Of a stretch of DNA of 12,395 nt, positions 7,031 through 12,395 are shown in pieces. Numbering within the stretch: position 1 is the stretch's first letter; each line of letters starts with the position of its first letter. The translations under genes were made by a program, and so were the position numbers. The stretch is from DASPKW01 sp038244055 (GTDB lineage Bacteria; Planctomycetota; Phycisphaerae; Tepidisphaerales; Tepidisphaeraceae): contig JBBRTW010000196.1 in the NCBI GenBank assembly GCA_038244055.1, positions 1 through 12,395 of the forward strand, read 5' to 3'. A model generated the notes under the pieces. It had not been told where the DNA came from, ran no database searches, and was given only the letters and a program-made list of their open reading frames with translations.

Positions 7031-7095
7031 AGGGTCAGGAGCCGGCCACCAGAAAGCGTGCCCTGGCGATTCATGCTTCCCCGGCTCCTGACCCT
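7031..7095. repeat. 15-bp perfect inverted repeat over the 3' end of the HD-domain gene
   Basis: The arms at 7031-7045 (AGGGTCAGGAGCCGG) and 7081-7095 are perfectly complementary around a 35-nt loop, which contains a further small stem (CCAG at 7049-7052 with CTGG at 7063-7066). The right arm lies inside the last codons of the HD-domain gene (stop at 7071-7073), and the left arm lies in the spacer before purD. There is no T-run on the minus strand after it, so it is not a standard intrinsic terminator. It could be a REP-like mobile hairpin or an mRNA processing or stability element between the two genes. Confidence 0.75.
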
Positions 7096-7760
7096 TCCGG
7101 GTTCCCCTGCGTATCGGCCGAAAGGGATTGGAGCGAGCGTTCGAGGTTTTCGCGGGCTTTAGCTTCGTAGCGCTGGCGGAAATGTTCGGTGTGATAGATG
7201 GTGGGGCGGTTGAGGAAATTGCGGAGGATCGCGGCCCGGCCGGCGCGGAAGGCGGCATCGGGGACGTGGGCGTATTCGAGGCGGATGGCGCGTTCGTAGG
7301 CGTCGAAGGTTTCGGGGGATTGGCCGAGGATGGAGAGGTCGATATCGGCAAGATATTGGCCGTAGATTGTCGTGGGCGGCGCGGCGTGACGGGTATCAAG
7401 GATCAAAGCGCGGACGCGATCGATGAAGTCGGATGGGAAGTCCATTTCGCGCAGGTAACGGGCGGCGAGGTCGGCCGATTGCTCCTCATTATCGTGGCGG
7501 GTGGGATCGTAGATGGCATCGTGAAAGAAGATGGCGGCTTTGATGGGACGGGTATCGTCAAAGGGCGGCTGAACGGAATATGCTTCCTGGAGGCAGTGGC
7601 GAATGTGAGCGAGGCCGTGATAGTGGCGGCCGGGCTCGGTGTAGAGTTGCTCGAGCGCCTCCCAGACCCAGCGCGTGCCGGGGAATGTGCGGTCCCATAG
7701 GCAGTCGACGGCCAAGGCAAGGAACGACCTGCCATTAATTTCATTAATCGGCTGTCCCAT
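7071..7760 (-). CDS. HD-superfamily phosphohydrolase-like protein (COG4339 type)
   Basis: 229 residues from the ATG at 7760, which has GGGAG about five bases upstream; a TTG at 7778 would add six residues. The protein matches the pattern I know for predicted metal-dependent HD phosphohydrolases, sometimes misnamed NMDA-receptor subunits: Tyr-Pro-Gly-His-like block GRHYHGLAHI (44-53), the HD dyad FFHDAIYD (78-85), NEEQSA (91-96), and a later Asp pair in LADIDLSILG (137-146), then IYHTEHFRQRYE. These His and Asp residues would bind the metal. The substrate of the family is not established; a nucleotide or phosphoester is the usual guess. Its first 17 bases overlap the end of coaD, indicating translational coupling, and purD follows. 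The last residues (GNPEGSGAGEA) are encoded by one arm of the inverted repeat at 7031-7095 and may be a late extension. Confidence 0.88.
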   Translation of the reverse strand: MGQPINEINGRSFLALAVDCLWDRTFPGTRWVWEALEQLYTEPGRHYHGLAHIRHCLQEAYSVQPPFDDTRPIKAAIFFHDAIYDPTRHDNEEQSADLAARYLREMDFPSDFIDRVRALILDTRHAAPPTTIYGQYLADIDLSILGQSPETFDAYERAIRLEYAHVPDAAFRAGRAAILRNFLNRPTIYHTEHFRQRYEAKARENLERSLQSLSADTQGNPEGSGAGEA

Positions 7761-8247
7761 GGCCACTCCCGGTAACAAATCGGCGATAGACGGCCGGTGG
7801 AACGTACTTGGCGAGGACCTGTTCCCAACCGGCCGGGCCGACCAGGCCTTTCACGAAACTGGAGCTGACTTCGACAAGCTCGCGCGGGGGGATCAGGAAG
7901 ATCGTTTGAATGCGGGCATCGAGTTCGGAGTTGACATAGCGCATTCCTTTTTCGTAGCCGTAATCCTGCTCGTTACGGATGCCGCGGAGGATGAACTGCG
8001 CGCCGACCTGCTCGGCGTAATGGACGAGGAAGAGATTCTCGTAGGAGTCGACACGCACGTTCGCAAATCCTGCGGTGACTTCGCGCAGCATGTCGAGGCG
8101 CTCGGCCAGCGGGAAGCGATAGCGTTTATCGGGATTGATGCCGATGGCGACGATCAACTCATCGAAGAGGGCGCGGCCCTGGTCGATCACCCAGAGATGA
8201 CCGAGTGTGAGAGGATCGAAACTTCCGGCGTAGACGGCGCGGCGCAT
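7744..8247 (-). CDS. coaD: Phosphopantetheine adenylyltransferase
   Basis: 167 residues from the ATG at 8247, the normal length. The enzyme transfers AMP from ATP to 4'-phosphopantetheine to form dephospho-CoA, the penultimate step of coenzyme A synthesis. The nucleotidyltransferase signature GSFDPLTLGH is at 8-17, with the TxGH motif at 14-17. Lys41 sits at the substrate lysine position, and RGIR at 88-91 matches the Arg88/Arg91 pair of the E. coli enzyme. VSSSFVK (127-133) is the closing ATP-binding motif. The C-terminal half (DYGYEKGMRYVNSEL, then GPAGWEQVLAKYVPP) differs from proteobacterial CoaD and is a form I associate with Planctomycetota. It is the first gene of the run coaD, HD-domain protein, purD. 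No Shine-Dalgarno sequence is evident. Confidence 0.95.
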   Translation of the reverse strand: MRRAVYAGSFDPLTLGHLWVIDQGRALFDELIVAIGINPDKRYRFPLAERLDMLREVTAGFANVRVDSYENLFLVHYAEQVGAQFILRGIRNEQDYGYEKGMRYVNSELDARIQTIFLIPPRELVEVSSSFVKGLVGPAGWEQVLAKYVPPAVYRRFVTGSGHGTAD

Positions 8248-8316
8248 CAGGTTTAGCTCGGTTTGGACTTAAGAAGCCATTTGCATGGTTTCCTTGTCAA
8301 GCATACCATCAACTAT

Positions 8317-8469
8317 ATGGCCACGCCTGCCACCATCATCAAAGAGCACCGTAAAGCCGCCAGTCAGCAGCGAAAAGAATTGGCCGATCCCAGGAAGGCC
8401 CGCGCTTTTCTTATACGAGCGGGAATTCTCTCCAAGAGCGGCAAACGTCTAACCAAGCGTTATCGCTAA
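8317..8469 (+). CDS. Small basic protein, possible antitoxin or partner of the next gene
   Basis: 50 residues from the ATG at 8317; a TTG at 8263 would give 68, but the added part looks less protein-like. The sequence is strongly basic and mostly helical: IIKEHRKAASQQRKELADPR, then KARAFLIRAGILSKSGKRL and a terminal TKRYR. I recall similar 50-70-residue proteins with a (K/R)ARAFLIRAGIL(S/T)KSGK core, usually hypothetical and often in accessory or toxin-antitoxin-like settings; this is memory, not a search. It is followed after 14 bp by the PARP-like gene on the same strand, so the two are probably co-transcribed. Small gene first, larger effector second is the common toxin-antitoxin order. 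Antitoxin, DNA-binding partner and unrelated small protein remain open. There is no clear ribosome-binding site. Confidence 0.7.
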   Translation: MATPATIIKEHRKAASQQRKELADPRKARAFLIRAGILSKSGKRLTKRYR

Positions 8470-8483
8470 ATTCAAGTGTATCA

Positions 8484-9083
8484 GTGCTTCCCTCTTATGC
8501 GCTTGGATTTCACGGCTGCGATCGCGCCGTCGCCGACCGCATCTTTTCCGGCAAGAAACATTTGAATCGCAGCCAGAATGATTTTGACTGGCTGGGAGAG
8601 GGCATTTATTTCTGGGAGAACAGCCCATCGCGCGCCCTCCAATATGCCACGGAACTCCGCGATCATCCGCGCCGAAACGGCCCGAGGGTCAAGACTCCCG
8701 CCGTTGTTGGCGCGGTAATTGAACCCGGTTATTGCCTGAACTTGATGGACGCGGAATTTCTACAGCTAATGCGCGAGGCCTATGACGACCTCAACGCGTT
8801 GCACAACAAGCTCGGGGTTCCTCTTCCCGCCAATCAACAAGTCGGCCCTGATTTCCTGCTGCGGCCACTCGACTGCGCCGTCATCAATTTCATGCATCAG
8901 ACGCGGTCGGACCGCAGGCTGCGGCCCTTCGATACAATCCGATCTGCATTCGCCGAGGGTGGCGAACTCTACCCCGGTAGCGGAGTCACCGCCAAGCACC
9001 ACATCCAACTTTGCGTGCGCCGCCGGAGCTGCATAAAGGGATATTTCCGCCCGATGGATGAAGCAAGCCTGCCGAACGATTAA
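8484..9083 (+). CDS. PARP/ADP-ribosyltransferase-like protein, candidate toxin or effector
   Basis: 199 residues from a GTG at 8484, the only close start after the preceding stop; no ATG is available before the conserved block. Residues 8-11 (GFHG) and 39-54 (EGIYFW, then ALQYA) match the first two motifs of the H-Y-E class of ADP-ribosyltransferases (PARP or diphtheria-toxin type: a His-Gly NAD-binding strand, then GxGIYF followed by an aromatic). The third motif would be a glutamate near 158-161 in AEGGELYPGSG; which Glu is catalytic cannot be told. The C-terminus HHIQLCVRRRSCIKGYF looks like the closing strands. There is no signal peptide, so it should act inside the cell. The substrate could be protein, nucleic acid or NAD itself. 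It pairs with the small basic gene at 8317 and converges with ubiD, 18 bp away. The fold assignment is by motif only. Confidence 0.75.
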   Translation: MLPSYALGFHGCDRAVADRIFSGKKHLNRSQNDFDWLGEGIYFWENSPSRALQYATELRDHPRRNGPRVKTPAVVGAVIEPGYCLNLMDAEFLQLMREAYDDLNALHNKLGVPLPANQQVGPDFLLRPLDCAVINFMHQTRSDRRLRPFDTIRSAFAEGGELYPGSGVTAKHHIQLCVRRRSCIKGYFRPMDEASLPND

Positions 9084-9101
9084 TCCGATGGCACCGTTTG
9101 G

Positions 9102-10667
9102 CTAGAATCCATATTCCTTCCACCGCTTACTCACCAACTCCTTCGTCGCCTGATCCATCTCCAGCTCCCTCGGCCACACCCGCACCGTCCCCTCGTTCGC
9201 CATCTTGGCCGTCGCATCAAACCCGATCTTGCTCCCCGCCCCCGTGTCCGGCGCGGCGTGATCCAGAATATCGAGGGGGCCGTGAACGACTTCACTGTCC
9301 CTGGCCGGGTCGCAGTTGGAGAAGAGGTGGAAGAGGACATCCTGCTCATCGTGGACGTTCACGTGCTCATCGACGACGATGATGAACTTGGTCAGCGACA
9401 TCTGCCCCGCGCCCCAGATGGCGTGCATGACTCTTCTGGCCTGGAAGGGGTACTCCTTGCGGATTTTGACGAAAGCGCAATTGTGGAAGACGCCGCTGAT
9501 GGGGAGGCTGTAGTCGAGCAGGTCGGGGATGAGCATGCGCAATAGCGGCAGGAAGATGCGCTCGGTCGCTTTGCCGAGGAAGTAGTCTTCCATGGGGGGC
9601 TTGCCGACGATGGTGGTGGGGTAGATCGGGTCCTTGCGCATGGTGATGGCGGTGACGTGGAAGGCGGGATACCAGTCGGCCAGTGAATAGAAGCCGGTGT
9701 GGTCGCCGAAGGGGCCTTCCATGAGCTTCTGCTTCGGGTCGACGTACCCTTCGATGACGATCTCGGCGTTGGCGGGGACTTCGAGGTCGATGGTCTTGCA
9801 CTTGACCAGCTCGATCCCCCGGCCATTCAAAAAGCCCGCGAACAGCAGCTCTTCAACGCCCGGCGGCAGCGGCGCGGTGGCGGCGTAGGGGAGGACCGAT
9901 TCGCCGCCGAGGACGATGGCCAGCGGCATCTTCTCGCCGCGCTTCTGGTACATGCGGAAATGTCGCGCCCCATCGTGGTGCATGTGCCAGTGCATGGCGG
10001 CCAGGCGCGGGCCGTGGACCTGCACGCGGTACATGCCGATGTTGCGCGAGCCGTCGTTGGGATTTTTCGTGTGGATGCCGCCAAGCGTGATGTACCTGCC
10101 GGTGCCGGTCTGCACCTTGGCCGCATCGCCGGCCGCCGCCGAGTCGAAGACCTGCCCGCTGGCCAGATCCCCATCCAGCGGCCAGCACTGGATGATCGGG
10201 AGCATGGTCAGATCGGCCGCCTCGCCTTCGAAGACGATCTGCTGACAAATGCCGCTGCGGACGGATTTGGGCGGGAAGCCGGACATCTTGATCAGGTCCG
10301 GGAGCTTCTTCATCTTCTCGAAAAACGTGGTGGGGATCTCCGGCTTGACGAGCTGCTGCACGCGCCCGGCCAGTGCTTCGAGGTTTTCGGTCCCCAGGGC
10401 CTGGTTGATGCGCCAGTAGGAGCCGAAGGTGTTAATGGCCACGGGGATATCCGAGCCTTCGACATTCTCGAAGAGAAGGGCCTTGCCGCCGAGCTTGGCG
10501 GCCGGGTTGCGGTCCAACTCCGTATTCCCGTGGGGCGCGGGCGTCTTGGACATGCGATCGGCGATCTCGGCGATCTCCAGCGCGGGCGATACGCGGGTGA
10601 GGACGCGGGCGAGTTCTCCGCTGCGCTCCAGTTGCAAGATAAAATCGCTGAGGGTCGGCGTGGGCAT
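9102..10667 (-). CDS. UbiD-family prenylated-FMN-dependent decarboxylase
   Basis: 521 residues from the ATG at 10667, where the family pattern begins (TLSDFILQLERSGELARV); the open frame extends 40 codons further but is not conserved-looking. UbiD enzymes use prenylated FMN and a divalent metal to decarboxylate aromatic or unsaturated acids; the classical member acts on 4-hydroxy-3-polyprenylbenzoate in ubiquinone synthesis, and relatives act in menaquinone synthesis and aromatic acid breakdown. Visible blocks: SRNIGMYRVQVHG (207-219), MHWHMHHDGARHF (225-237), IEGYVD (305-310) and EGPFGDHTGFYS (317-328), which contain the conserved Arg and Glu residues of the active site. The size suits a MenD-independent quinone or 4-hydroxybenzoate type, but the substrate cannot be set. 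No UbiX flavin prenyltransferase is in the window. The upstream spacer (10668-10822) is shared with a divergent exported-protein gene. Confidence 0.95.
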   Translation of the reverse strand: MPTPTLSDFILQLERSGELARVLTRVSPALEIAEIADRMSKTPAPHGNTELDRNPAAKLGGKALLFENVEGSDIPVAINTFGSYWRINQALGTENLEALAGRVQQLVKPEIPTTFFEKMKKLPDLIKMSGFPPKSVRSGICQQIVFEGEAADLTMLPIIQCWPLDGDLASGQVFDSAAAGDAAKVQTGTGRYITLGGIHTKNPNDGSRNIGMYRVQVHGPRLAAMHWHMHHDGARHFRMYQKRGEKMPLAIVLGGESVLPYAATAPLPPGVEELLFAGFLNGRGIELVKCKTIDLEVPANAEIVIEGYVDPKQKLMEGPFGDHTGFYSLADWYPAFHVTAITMRKDPIYPTTIVGKPPMEDYFLGKATERIFLPLLRMLIPDLLDYSLPISGVFHNCAFVKIRKEYPFQARRVMHAIWGAGQMSLTKFIIVVDEHVNVHDEQDVLFHLFSNCDPARDSEVVHGPLDILDHAAPDTGAGSKIGFDATAKMANEGTVRVWPRELEMDQATKELVSKRWKEYGF

Positions 10668-10777
10668 GGGGGGAATGGTAGGGTTGGGGGAGGGGGAAAA
10701 CAATTGGTGACAGCGAAGTGTGAAGCTCGCGGGGTCAGGTGGGTCATCCTCCGCTCGCTTCAATCGCGATTGCCGGG

Positions 10778-10783
10778 CATAAT
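10778..10783 (+). promoter_or_regulatory. -10 box candidate for the exported DUF1349-like gene
   Basis: CATAAT, five of six matches to TATAAT, lies 40 bases before the ATG at 10823, a sensible distance. No good -35 box is seen 16-18 bp upstream, so this is weak. Confidence 0.25.
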
Positions 10784-10822
10784 CCATCTCCTCCTTCGTT
10801 CGACTCTTACAGGAGCTCGCTC

Positions 10823-11500
10823 ATGTCTGGAATACAAATCGCTCGAATCGGCCGCTCGTTTCTGATCGCGCTCGCGACGGCTGTCGCATGGATCGGCCTT
10901 TCCCCGGCCAGCGCCCGCGCTGAAGTCGGGGAATTCGAAACCAGCGCCGATATCGGAAAGGTCGAAGCCGCCGGATCGGCCGAGTTCGACAAGGCGAAGA
11001 ATCAGTACGCGATCAAGGCCGCGGGCGAGAACATGTGGAAGACCTCGGACGCCTTCCACTTCGCGTATCGCAAGATCTCAGGCGATCTGACCTTCTCGGC
11101 CGACATTACCTTCATCGGCGAGGGGAAGAACGCCCACCGCAAGGCCGCGCTGATCATCCGCCAGAGCCTGGAGGCCGATGCGCCTTATGTGGATGTGGCG
11201 GTGCATGGTGAGGGGCTGACCGCGCTGCAGTACCGGAGCGAGAAAGGCGGGGCGACCAAGGGGATCGATGCCAAGATCAAAGCCCCGGCCACGGTGAAGC
11301 TGGAGCGGCGCGGCGATAACTACATCGTGTCGGTGGCGGCCCAAGGCGAGGCATTCCAGGCGGTGGGGGAGATCAAGGTGGCGCTGGCCGATCCGGTGTA
11401 CGTGGGGCTGGCGGTCTGCGCCCACGATGCCAAGGCAGTGGAGACGGCGGTGTTCTCGAAGGTGAGTTTGAAGAAGGAGGATGCGGCGAAGGGGAAGTGA
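10823..11500 (+). CDS. Exported DUF1349 / concanavalin-like domain protein
   Basis: 225 residues from the ATG at 10823, chosen because AGGAG (10811-10815) lies seven bases upstream and the signal peptide starts there. Residues 1-33 form a signal peptide (RSFLIALATAVAWIGL, then SPASARA, with cleavage before Glu34). The mature part is a beta-sandwich of the type called DUF1349 or concanavalin-A-like: MWKTSDAFHFAYRKISGDLT (71-90), HRKAALIIRQSLEADAPYVD (105-124), then VHGEGLTALQYRSEKG (127-142). In larger proteins this domain often follows TolB-like beta-propellers; here it stands alone. It probably binds a carbohydrate or other envelope component, but no ligand can be named. There is no anchor, so it is secreted or periplasmic. 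It is divergent from the ubiD gene and followed by repeat-rich DNA. The Lys-rich tail (KKEDAAKGK) is unstructured. Confidence 0.88.
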   Translation: MSGIQIARIGRSFLIALATAVAWIGLSPASARAEVGEFETSADIGKVEAAGSAEFDKAKNQYAIKAAGENMWKTSDAFHFAYRKISGDLTFSADITFIGEGKNAHRKAALIIRQSLEADAPYVDVAVHGEGLTALQYRSEKGGATKGIDAKIKAPATVKLERRGDNYIVSVAAQGEAFQAVGEIKVALADPVYVGLAVCAHDAKAVETAVFSKVSLKKEDAAKGK

Positions 11501-11533
11501 GCCGACCTACTGGGGCGAAGCATCAAGACAGTC

Positions 11534-11582
11534 GTCAGTAGTTAGTAGTTAGTAGACAGTAGTTAGTAGTCAGTAGTCAGTA
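11534..11582 (+). repeat. Heptanucleotide micro-array, consensus GTYAGTA
   Basis: Seven consecutive 7-base units from 11534 read GTCAGTA, GTTAGTA, GTTAGTA, GACAGTA, GTTAGTA, GTCAGTA and GTCAGTA. It lies 34 bp after the stop of the DUF1349-like gene. It is the longest of the four period-7 arrays. Confidence 0.9.
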
Positions 11583-11589
11583 GTTCGCA

Positions 11590-11656
11590 GGGTGGGCCGA
11601 TGAGCCTCGGTCGGGCCGCGACCTCGATGAGAACATTCCGGCTCAGCGGCCCACCC
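11590..11656. repeat. 17-bp inverted repeat with one mismatch
   Basis: The arms 11590-11606 (GGGTGGGCCGATGAGCC) and 11640-11656 pair over 17 bases with a single mismatch around a 33-nt loop. There is no T-run after it (CTTCGGG follows), so it is not a canonical terminator, although it lies 90 bp after a stop codon. A REP-like dispersed hairpin is plausible. Confidence 0.75.
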
Positions 11657-11780
11657 TTCGGGCGGCCGGGGCTCGCATCATGACGGCTCCCGGTGGGCAG
11701 ACGAGCCGGGAAGCCTTAATGGATGCGATGGTCTTTCACGCGGCTCATCTGGCTACCCTACGGACTCATGGCTCGTCGTG

Positions 11781-11835
11781 TCGAGGGGTGTCGAGGGGTG
11801 TCGAGGGGTGTCGAGGGGTGTCGAGGGGTGTCGAG
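11781..11835 (+). repeat. Tandem repeat, 10-bp unit TCGAGGGGTG, 5.5 copies
   Basis: Five identical copies at 11781-11830 are followed by a half copy (TCGAG, 11831-11835) and preceded by a degenerate GTCGTG. There are no spacers, so this is not a CRISPR array. Perfect copy identity points to recent expansion by slippage. Confidence 0.95.
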
Positions 11836-11916
11836 CGGCAAAGGGTGCCCCCCCTCGCCCCCCCTGCAAATCTCCCGGGCGGCGGATATGATTCATCCAT
11901 CATGGCCCGCGCAGAA

Positions 11917-11938
11917 GAAAACGGGACAGGATTCGATT
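11917..11938 (+). repeat. 22-bp dispersed repeat, copy 1
   Basis: This copy differs at two positions from 12167-12188 (core GGGACRGGATTCGATT) and lies 250 bp away in the same orientation. Similar GGGGACAGG-type strings are, in my memory, common near REP-associated tyrosine transposases; no such gene is present here. Confidence 0.7.
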
Positions 11939-12111
11939 TCACGATAAGCGTCCACTCTCGCGCCGCATCCTCTCTAACTATCCCGCCGCCGCTGCGCTGT
12001 AAAGGGGGGGGCGGCGGAAAGAAAAATGCGTGGACGGAGTACCGACGGGTGTGTTGCTCCCCTCCGACCGCGGCCCAGAGAAAGCCCAGCCCACCATCCC
12101 GCGGGGAACGA

Positions 12112-12139
12112 GTTGCGAGTTCCGGGTTGCGAGTTGCGA
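12112..12139 (+). repeat. Heptanucleotide micro-array, consensus GTTGCGA
   Basis: Four 7-base units from 12112 read GTTGCGA, GTTCCGG, GTTGCGA and GTTGCGA. It is the fourth period-7 array in the window. Confidence 0.8.
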
Positions 12140-12166
12140 GCAGGATGGAGAGTGTTGCGGGGATCG

Positions 12167-12188
12167 GAAAAGGGGACGGGATTCGATT
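12167..12188 (+). repeat. 22-bp dispersed repeat, copy 2
   Basis: The second copy of the 11917-11938 repeat, with 20 of 22 bases identical. The flanks are unrelated apart from AATAAGC or ATAAGC about ten bases downstream in both copies. Confidence 0.7.
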
Positions 12189-12326
12189 CGCCCCAATAAG
12201 CATGCGGAGGTGCGGGCCTCGTCCGCGGCCTGGGGCAATATGAAGCGGCGGGGTCGATCTTGCAATGCGACCATGCGAAGCAATGCGAACCCCGAGAACG
12301 GGTGCGCCAAATAATCCGGGCCACAG

Positions 12327-12395
12327 CTAATTCGAGTGACTTAGGGCGTTTGCCCAATATTTCTCCCACAGATTGCTCTGGTACAGCGCCTCCAG
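12327..12395 (-). CDS. C-terminal 22 residues of an unidentified protein
   Basis: The minus strand from the window edge reads LEALYQSNLWEKYW, then ANALSHSN, with a TAG stop at 12327-12329. Codon choice in the first part (CTG, GAG, GCG, CTG, TAC, CAG, AGC) fits the genes in this window, and the aromatic, amphipathic composition looks like a real protein end. Too little is present to name a family. It would mark the end of the repeat region. Confidence 0.45.
   Translation of the reverse strand: MEALYQSNLWEKYWANALSHSN

Larger units (their letters stand above)
11501..12326. repeat. Gene-free 826-bp region carrying several kinds of repeats
   Basis: No frame here looks like a protein: the long open frame across 11680-12243 translates repeats and low-complexity sequence. 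The region contains, in order, a heptad array (11534-11582), a 17-bp inverted repeat (11590-11656), five 10-bp tandem units (11781-11835), two near-identical 22-bp copies (11917-11938 and 12167-12188), a GC-rich hairpin (about 11982-12016) and a second heptad array (12112-12139). C- and G-runs of seven or eight bases occur near 11848-11866 and 12003-12011. This looks like a place where repeats accumulate, not a single element. Confidence 0.75.

Noticed and set aside
5520..7091. Long plus-strand open frame antisense to purD (523 codons).
   Set aside because: purD on the other strand matches its family along its whole length; the antisense frame is Gly-, Asp- and Ala-rich without any domain, as expected from GC-rich codon mirroring.
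9699..10865. Plus-strand open frame antisense to ubiD.
   Set aside because: It is the mirror of a well-conserved UbiD gene and has no family features of its own.
11640..11660. Intrinsic terminator for the DUF1349-like gene.
   Set aside because: The hairpin has a 33-nt loop and no downstream T-run.
11781..11835. Possible CRISPR array.
   Set aside because: The units are contiguous 10-mers without spacers and there are no cas genes.
11680..12243. A 187-codon open frame in the repeat region.
   Set aside because: It is built from 10-bp tandem units, C-runs and a heptad array, with no domain and no ribosome site.

Overview
The window is GC-rich (clearly above 60% by eye) and contains mostly ordinary chromosomal genes separated by repeat-rich spacers. 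Gene content and style suggest a bacterium of the Planctomycetota, probably Phycisphaerae-like. The reasons are the CoaD variant, the Rrf2 regulator type, a small basic/acidic protein of a kind I associate with that group, few clear Shine-Dalgarno sites, secreted proteins of no known family, and many short tandem and inverted repeats between genes. This assignment is inference, since there is no rRNA or other decisive marker.

Layout. Positions 1-1437 (+) hold the 3' part of a secreted-type SH3-repeat protein that ends at a strong intrinsic terminator. A 374-bp spacer follows, made of nested inverted repeats. Positions 1812-3233 (-) encode an unrecognised exported protein. An Rrf2-type regulator (3384-3869, -) is divergent from a small conserved-looking protein (4091-4375, +), which overlaps tail to tail with a SpoU/TrmH RNA methyltransferase (4365-5204, -). 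A ParD-like antitoxin (5241-5507, +) is followed by a gutted, frameshifted ParE remnant (5504-5661). Next comes a minus-strand run that reads, in transcription order, coaD (8247-7744), an HD-domain phosphohydrolase-like gene overlapping it (7760-7071) and purD (6950-5667). On the plus strand, 8317-9083 holds a 50-residue basic protein and a protein with the look of a PARP/ADP-ribosyltransferase, a possible toxin-antitoxin or effector pair. A UbiD-family decarboxylase (9102-10667, -) is divergent from an exported DUF1349/concanavalin-like protein (10823-11500, +). Positions 11501-12326 contain no credible gene but several repeat types. The last 69 bases hold the C-terminus of another minus-strand gene.

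How the genes relate. The core-metabolism genes (coaD for coenzyme A, purD for purines, ubiD for quinone or aromatic acid chemistry, trmH for RNA modification) do not form a single pathway. The accessory material sits between them: the degraded ParDE module and the 8317-9083 pair. The most striking non-genic signal is a set of four small arrays, each with a period of exactly seven bases but different unit sequences. One of them lies in frame inside the interdomain linker of the TrmH-family gene. They resemble in principle the heptanucleotide STRR repeats known from cyanobacteria.
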